64,000 nucleotides of DNA, taken from contig NZ_KB911581.1 in NCBI RefSeq assembly GCF_000383595.1, positions 1,827,342 to 1,891,341 of the forward strand. The letters run 5' to 3'. Shown in pieces: positions 59,350 to 64,000 of this stretch (its first letter is position 1; each line of letters starts with the position of its first letter). This stretch comes from Streptomyces bottropensis ATCC 25435. Lineage in GTDB: Bacteria; Actinomycetota; Actinomycetes; Streptomycetales; Streptomycetaceae. A model generated the notes under the pieces. It had not been told where the DNA came from. It made no database searches and saw only the letters and a list, made by a program, of their open reading frames with translations. Made by a program: the position numbers and the translations under genes.

Positions 59350-60351
59350 ATGACTGCTGACGCGACTGGCGACCCGACCGCGGGCGTGACCGGCGATGTG
59401 TGGCTCTCCATCCCGCCGGACGAGATCGAGGGGCTCCCCAAGGGTCCCCGCTACCTCTTCTGGGACGGGGGCGACGACGGCACGGAGCCGTTCCCGGGCG
59501 ACCCCGCGGACTGCGTCCTGTACGTGGTGCCCTACATGAAGCGCCGTCCGAGGACCGTGAACCCGCTGGAGTCCATGCGCCGTCTGCGGGTCGTCCAGAC
59601 GCTCACGGCGGGTGTCGACGACGTCCTGGCCCGGATGTCCGTGCTCCCGCCCGGGGTCCAGCTCTGCAACGCGCGCGGGGTGCACGAGGCCAGCACGGCC
59701 GAACTCGCGCTCACCCTGACCCTCGCCTCGCTGCGCGGCGTCCCCGACTTCGTCCGTGACCAGCAACAGGAGCGCTGGCAGGGCGACTTCCGTCCCGCGC
59801 TCGCCGACAGGTCCGTCCTGATCGTCGGTTACGGCGCGATCGGCGCCGCCATCGAGGACCGGCTCGTGCCCTTCGAGGTGGCGCGTGTGGCGCGCGTCGC
59901 GCGCTCTGAGCGCACCACGGCGCGCGGACCGGTGCACTCGTTCACCGACCTGCCCTCCCTGCTGCCGACGGCGGATGTCGTGATCCTGTCCACTCCTCTC
60001 ACGGAACAGACGAGAAAGCTGGTCGACGCCGACTTCCTGGCCCGTATGAAGGACGGGGCCCTCTTGGTGAATGTTGCCCGCGGAGGCGTCGTCGACACCA
60101 AGGCGCTGCTCGCGGAACTGGACACCGGGCGCATCACCGCGGCCCTCGACGTCACCGACCCCGAGCCGCTGCCGCCCGGGCACCCGCTCTGGCGCGCGCC
60201 CGGGGTGCTCATCAGTCCGCACGTCGGCGGCCCCACGTCGGCCTTTCTGCCGCGTGCCAAGAGGCTGCTGGTGGACCAGTTGGGGCGATTCGTGAACCGG
60301 GAGCCTCTGCGCAACGTGGTCTTTACGACGGGCGGGACGGACGACGTGTAG
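59350..60351 (+). CDS. D-isomer-specific 2-hydroxyacid dehydrogenase
   Basis: 333 residues from ATG 59350 with CCGGAG upstream. NAD-binding motif VLIVGYGAIGAAIEDRLVPF, catalytic Arg in LLVNVARGGVVDTKALLAEL, Glu in LDVTDPEPLPPGHPLW and His in LISPHVGGP, so all three active-site residues are present. It interconverts a 2-keto acid and a D-2-hydroxy acid; the substrate is not evident. Confidence 0.92.
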   Translation: MTADATGDPTAGVTGDVWLSIPPDEIEGLPKGPRYLFWDGGDDGTEPFPGDPADCVLYVVPYMKRRPRTVNPLESMRRLRVVQTLTAGVDDVLARMSVLPPGVQLCNARGVHEASTAELALTLTLASLRGVPDFVRDQQQERWQGDFRPALADRSVLIVGYGAIGAAIEDRLVPFEVARVARVARSERTTARGPVHSFTDLPSLLPTADVVILSTPLTEQTRKLVDADFLARMKDGALLVNVARGGVVDTKALLAELDTGRITAALDVTDPEPLPPGHPLWRAPGVLISPHVGGPTSAFLPRAKRLLVDQLGRFVNREPLRNVVFTTGGTDDV

Positions 60352-60742
60352 TCCACTTCGGGCACCCTCCGCGTTCCTTCGGAAGCGGACCGTGCTCGTG
60401 TTGCCAGAGACGGTCACTGAGCGTAGAGGAACTATGTCCCTGAGTGACGAGACTGGTGTATCGTCCCGACAGGGGCAGCGCCGCGCACCGTTCGGCGCCG
60501 GGGACGAACTTGAGACAGCGAGGGGGGCGACGGGCGATGCACGGCCTATGGACGAACGATCCGACGCGGCGGAGCCGCCGACGACGGCCCTGGCGAGCTG
60601 CGACGCGGAGGCACCCGCACGGGAGCCACGGCGGCCACAGCGGTCAAGGTCATCACCGCGGGCACGGCAACCGCAGAAAGCACACCCACCGCGCACACCG
60701 GGACCAGCGGGGCAGGGGAGCGGCGCTCACCGGGGAGACCCC
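60352..60742. other. Region upstream of the second c-di-GMP gene, coding status unclear
   Basis: 391 bp. The frame of the downstream gene is open here, and an ATG at 60434 with AGAGGA is a possible longer start, but third-position GC is poor in that frame and better in the other two over parts of it. It may be a leader, or a disordered N-terminus of the next protein. Confidence 0.45.
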
Positions 60743-63700
60743 GTGAGCCCCCGCCAGTCCTCCTCCCCCACGCTGAGCCCCGCGCTGCGGGCGGCCCAGC
60801 CGCTGCCCGGCCCGCTGCCCGGCGGGCGGGCACCCGACCACGGTGGCGCGAGCCTGCGGGCCCAGATCGTCCTCGCCCTGCTCTGCGCGGCCTACGCCGT
60901 CGGCGCCGCGTTCGGCTGGGGCAATGAGCAAGTCGCCCTCGTCATGGGCGACTTCGGGCTCAGCGCCGCCGCCGCGGCGGCCGCCGTCTCCTGCTTCCGC
61001 TACGCGCGCAGCCGCAGCAGCCGCTTTCGGCCCGCCTGGCTGCTGTTCGCCCTCTCCTCCGCCATGGCCGCCCTGGGCAACGGCGTCTGGGGGTGGTACG
61101 AGGTCGTCCTGGAGCGGCCCGTGCCCGAGCCGAGCTACGCGGACCTGTTCTTCCTCTGCTTCGCGCCGCCCGCCATCGTCGGTCTGCTGGTGCTGGCCAA
61201 GAGGCCGGTGACCAAGGCCGGCTGGATCTGCCTCGCGCTGGACGCCTGGCTCATCGGCGGCTCCCTGGTCACCCTCTCCTGGAGCCTCGCGCTCGCGCAG
61301 AACGCCCAGATCGACGACAGCGACACCGCGCACACCGCGCTCTCGCTGGCCTACCCGCTGCTCGACATCGCCCTGGTCAGCATGGTGCTCGCGCTGCACT
61401 TCCGCCGCTCGTCGATGCATCGCTCCGCGGTGAACACCGCGATCGGCGCCCTCGCGCTCACCGTGATGTGCGACGCCCTGTTCACCTCCCCCCTGGTGCA
61501 CAGCAGCTACGAATCGGGCCAGCTCCTCGACGCCGGCTGGTTCGCGGGCTCCGTGCTCCTCGCCTACGCCCCCTGGGCCGGCAGGCGCCACGGACAGGGG
61601 GAGGAGGGCGGGCACGCACGCGTGGTGCACGAACACATCCCGGGCCAGCGCCCCGACGTACACCCGGGCCTGCGTCACGACGTACATCCGGGGCACCGGC
61701 ACGACAGCCCGCAGGGAGGGCACGCGCACGCGCTCCTCCAGGGCGGAGGCCACGGTCGGTATCCGGCCACCCGTCCCATCGCCGGATCCCTGGCCGCGCT
61801 CACTCCCTATCTGGCCGCCGCCGTCTGCACGCTGGGCATCCTCTACAACGTCCTCAACGGCCGCCGCGTCGACCGCGTGGTGCTCATCACCGCCTGCACC
61901 GTCGTGCTCGCCCTCGTGGTGCGCCAGGGCATCATGCTCCTCGACAACATCACCCTCACCCAGGAACTGGCCCAGAAGGAGAACCACTTCCGCTCCCTGG
62001 TGCAGGGTTCCAGCGACGTCATCATGATCGCCGCGCCGAACGGCATCCTCCGCTACGTCAGCCCGGCCGCCGCCGGGGTCTACGGACGCCCCGCGGAGGA
62101 CCTGGTCGGCAAGGAGCTGGCTTCGATCATCCATCCCGAGGATCTCGGCTGCGTGGTCCACGAGGTGCGCCGCTTCCTCGCCGCCAGCCCCGCCGAGGAG
62201 CCCACCACCCGCATCGAGTGCCGCTTCAAGGCCGGCGCCGGGGGAGGCTGGCTGAACGTGGAGTCCACGGTCAACCGCCACCACGGCGGCCTCATCTTCA
62301 ACAGCCGGGACGTCACCGAGCGCGTGCGCCTGCAGGCCCAGCTGCAGCACAACGCCGAGCACGACCCGCTCACCGACCTGCCCAACCGCGCCCTGTTCAC
62401 CAAGCGCGTCCAGCAGGCGCTCTCCGGCCGCCGCTCCTCCGACCGCGGTGCCGCCCTGCGCAACACGGCGGTCCTGTTCATCGACCTCGACGGCTTCAAG
62501 GCCGTCAACGACACGATCGGTCACCAGGCCGGGGACGAACTGCTCGTCCAGGCCGCCCGCAGACTCCAGGACGCCGTGAGGCAGGGGGACACCGCCTCCC
62601 GTCTCGGCGGTGACGAGTTCGCCGCCCTGATCGTCGGGGACGGCACGCACGACCGCGTCGCCCGGGAACGGCACATCGTGGAGCTGGCGGACCGGCTCCG
62701 GATCGCCCTCTCGCAGCCGTACACCATCGACGGCAACGATGTCCGGGTCGCCGCCTCCATCGGCGTCTCCTTCGCCGAACCCGGCCTCGGCGCGGGCGAG
62801 CTGCTGCGCAACGCCGACCTGGCCATGTACCGGGCCAAGGCGTCCGGCAAGGGCCGCGTCGAGCTGTACAAGCCACAGATGCAGCAGGACGTCGTCCGCA
62901 GGGCCGAGCTGGCCACCCGGCTGCGGGCCGCGCTGCACGACGGCGAGTTCATGCTGCTCAACCAGCCCGTCGTGGAGCTGGCGACCGGCCGGATCTCGTC
63001 GGTCGCGACCGCCGCCCGCTGGCGCTCGTCCCAGGGGGTGCTGTTCACGCCCGCCGAGTTCCTGCGGGTCTCCGAGGACAGCGAGAAGACCGCCGAGCTG
63101 GGCCGGTGGATGCTCGAACAGGCCGTCGAGCAGGCCGCCGACCGCCTCACCAGCGGGCTGAACGTCCCGGTGTCCGTCCGGATGAGCGCCCGGCGTCTGC
63201 TGGACCGCTCACTGCCCCCGGGCTCGCTGGAGACGCTCCTCACCCGCCACGGGCTGCCCTCCGGCTCCCTGGTCGTCGAGCTGTCCGACACCGAGCTGAA
63301 GGGCCCGCCGGACGAGTTGGAGCGCCGGCTGAACCAGCTGCGCCGCCTCGGCGTCACCATCGCCCTGGACGGCCTCGGCAGTGGGCACGCGGCCATCACG
63401 GCCCTGCGCAGGCTCCCCGTCGACGTACTGAAGCTGGACCGCGGCCTCGTCGAGGGGATCGTGGAGTCCACCCGGCTGCAGAAGATCACTCGCGGGCTGC
63501 TGCGCATCGCCGACGACCTGGGGCTGCAGTCCGTCGCCGACGGGGTGGACCTGCCCGAGCAGGTTCTCGCCCTGCGCGCGATGGGCTGCACCCATGGTCA
63601 GGGCGCCGCCTTCTGCGGACCGCTGGACGAGTACCGCCTTCGCCGGGCCCTGTCCCTCGGCCACTTCCCGGTGCCCTCCGGACCGGCGGAACCCGCCTTC

Positions 63701-63769
63701 GCGGGCGGCACGAGAGAACAGGAGGGCCGCGTCGTGGCCTCGGCGCCGACCCTGGCGCCCCAGGGGTGA
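60743..63769 (+). CDS. Membrane PAS-GGDEF protein with degenerate EAL domain
   Basis: 1008 residues from GTG 60743, with GGGGAG five bases upstream (longer starts at 60434 or 60392 are possible). Several membrane segments (residues ~30-280), a His/Gly-rich loop (about 285-340), two more segments, a PAS domain (about 415-530), then GGDEF with intact motif and I-site (RQGD, then SRLGGDEF). The EAL domain lacks its catalytic residues: VATAARW for EALVRW, ELSDTEL for ELTE-type, LDGLGSG for DDFGTG, VADGVD for AEGVE. It is therefore expected to make c-di-GMP, with a sensor-like EAL remnant. From memory the position matches SCO5511, just before ilvB. Confidence 0.88.
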   Translation: MSPRQSSSPTLSPALRAAQPLPGPLPGGRAPDHGGASLRAQIVLALLCAAYAVGAAFGWGNEQVALVMGDFGLSAAAAAAAVSCFRYARSRSSRFRPAWLLFALSSAMAALGNGVWGWYEVVLERPVPEPSYADLFFLCFAPPAIVGLLVLAKRPVTKAGWICLALDAWLIGGSLVTLSWSLALAQNAQIDDSDTAHTALSLAYPLLDIALVSMVLALHFRRSSMHRSAVNTAIGALALTVMCDALFTSPLVHSSYESGQLLDAGWFAGSVLLAYAPWAGRRHGQGEEGGHARVVHEHIPGQRPDVHPGLRHDVHPGHRHDSPQGGHAHALLQGGGHGRYPATRPIAGSLAALTPYLAAAVCTLGILYNVLNGRRVDRVVLITACTVVLALVVRQGIMLLDNITLTQELAQKENHFRSLVQGSSDVIMIAAPNGILRYVSPAAAGVYGRPAEDLVGKELASIIHPEDLGCVVHEVRRFLAASPAEEPTTRIECRFKAGAGGGWLNVESTVNRHHGGLIFNSRDVTERVRLQAQLQHNAEHDPLTDLPNRALFTKRVQQALSGRRSSDRGAALRNTAVLFIDLDGFKAVNDTIGHQAGDELLVQAARRLQDAVRQGDTASRLGGDEFAALIVGDGTHDRVARERHIVELADRLRIALSQPYTIDGNDVRVAASIGVSFAEPGLGAGELLRNADLAMYRAKASGKGRVELYKPQMQQDVVRRAELATRLRAALHDGEFMLLNQPVVELATGRISSVATAARWRSSQGVLFTPAEFLRVSEDSEKTAELGRWMLEQAVEQAADRLTSGLNVPVSVRMSARRLLDRSLPPGSLETLLTRHGLPSGSLVVELSDTELKGPPDELERRLNQLRRLGVTIALDGLGSGHAAITALRRLPVDVLKLDRGLVEGIVESTRLQKITRGLLRIADDLGLQSVADGVDLPEQVLALRAMGCTHGQGAAFCGPLDEYRLRRALSLGHFPVPSGPAEPAFAGGTREQEGRVVASAPTLAPQG

Positions 63770-63911
63770 AGGAGCAGTGACGGGTGCGGGGGTGTACACA
63801 AGTGGTGTCACCGCTGTCCACCACGGAGCCGGACGTGCCCGTCGCTCACATGTTGAGACTCCCGTCCCACCCGCTTGACACGTGGTGCGCGCCGGAGAGA
63901 GGGTCATTGCC

Positions 63912-63953
63912 ATGCGCACCCGAATCCTCGTACTTGGAAAGCGCGTCGGCTGA
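63912..63953 (+). CDS. Leader peptide of the downstream ilvB operon
   Basis: 13 codons, MRTRILVLGKRVG, with GAGAGGG eight bases before ATG. It has Ile, Leu, Val, Leu, Val codons in nine positions, as expected for branched-chain amino acid attenuation. The ilvB gene itself lies beyond the window (position by synteny with S. coelicolor, recalled). TTGACA at 63875-63880 is a possible -35 but no good -10 follows at the right distance. Confidence 0.75.
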   Translation: MRTRILVLGKRVG

Positions 63954-63954
63954 A

Positions 63955-63991
63955 GCTGGGACCCACCGGACGACGATCCGGAATTTCCAGC
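63955..63991 (+). promoter_or_regulatory. Nested hairpin after the leader peptide
   Basis: Outer arms GCTGG (63955-63959) and CCAGC (63987-63991); inner arms CCGGA (63966-63970) and TCCGG (63977-63981). It starts two bases after the leader stop codon and could be the first (pause) hairpin of the attenuator; the rest is outside the window. Confidence 0.5.
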
Positions 63992-64000
63992 GACCGTACC

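Noticed and set aside
60444..60746. 100-codon plus-strand open frame before the second c-di-GMP gene
   Set aside because: Arg/His/Gly-rich without a domain; it may be chance in GC-rich leader DNA, and the coding frame in this stretch cannot be settled by eye.

Overview
The window is a high-GC actinobacterial chromosome segment, almost certainly from a Streptomyces. Evidence: very high third-position GC in every real gene, GTG starts, near-absence of TTA codons, a tandem glycine riboswitch before gcvT, and a gene order from the L-serine dehydratase gene to the c-di-GMP genes and ilvB leader that matches, from memory, S. coelicolor SCO5469-SCO5511. No RNA genes, integrases, transposases or CRISPR arrays were seen.

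Layout. (1) Bases 1-15.6 kb hold the right half of a phage-tail-like contractile injection system (CIS). On the minus strand are the sheath, inner tube, a tail-assembly-like protein, a very small coupled protein and a long repetitive Pro/Ala/Thr/Ser-rich protein that runs off the left edge. On the plus strand are two recently duplicated membrane-anchored proteins with different C-terminal wall- or sugar-binding modules. Then come a CIS-type AAA+ ATPase with a DUF4255/Pvc16-like protein, a LuxR-type regulator, and a divergent large LuxR-family (LAL) regulator carrying the only in-frame TTA (bldA-type) codon noticed. (2) 15.7-23.4 kb: a small frameshifted gene, then sdaA, glyA, gcvH and gcvT on the minus strand behind a tandem glycine riboswitch, a P-loop protein, and two SseB-like genes. 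(3) 23.7-30.1 kb: a five-gene oligopeptide ABC transporter operon. (4) 30.1-33.2 kb: a TRIC/UPF0126 membrane protein, a thioesterase, a TetR regulator with a visible operator, and two small membrane proteins. (5) 33.2-40.2 kb: cysteine desulfurase and mnmA (sulfur relay to tRNA) flanking a Tat-exported amidase, then a methyltransferase, a LOG protein, an SDR and a MetE-like protein. (6) 40.2-49.3 kb: ligA, an RmdB-like c-di-GMP phosphodiesterase, and gatCAB with a small gene between gatA and gatB. (7) 49.4-64 kb: an MMPL transporter, a GNAT enzyme, a second LAL regulator, small conserved proteins, a lipoprotein sugar dehydrogenase, an aldo/keto reductase, a 2-hydroxyacid dehydrogenase, a PAS-GGDEF-degenerate-EAL protein, and the ilvB leader peptide at the right edge.

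How genes work together. The CIS half gives the contractile body, its assembly ATPase, candidate membrane/wall docking factors and its regulators; the TTA codon suggests developmental timing. The riboswitch would switch on glycine cleavage and serine/glycine interconversion when glycine is abundant. Several genes have a -10-like hexamer six or seven bases before the start codon, suggesting leaderless mRNAs. Two intergenic regions carry the same inverted-repeat-bounded repeat with different inserts. Starts, promoters and terminators were read by eye; no database search was run.
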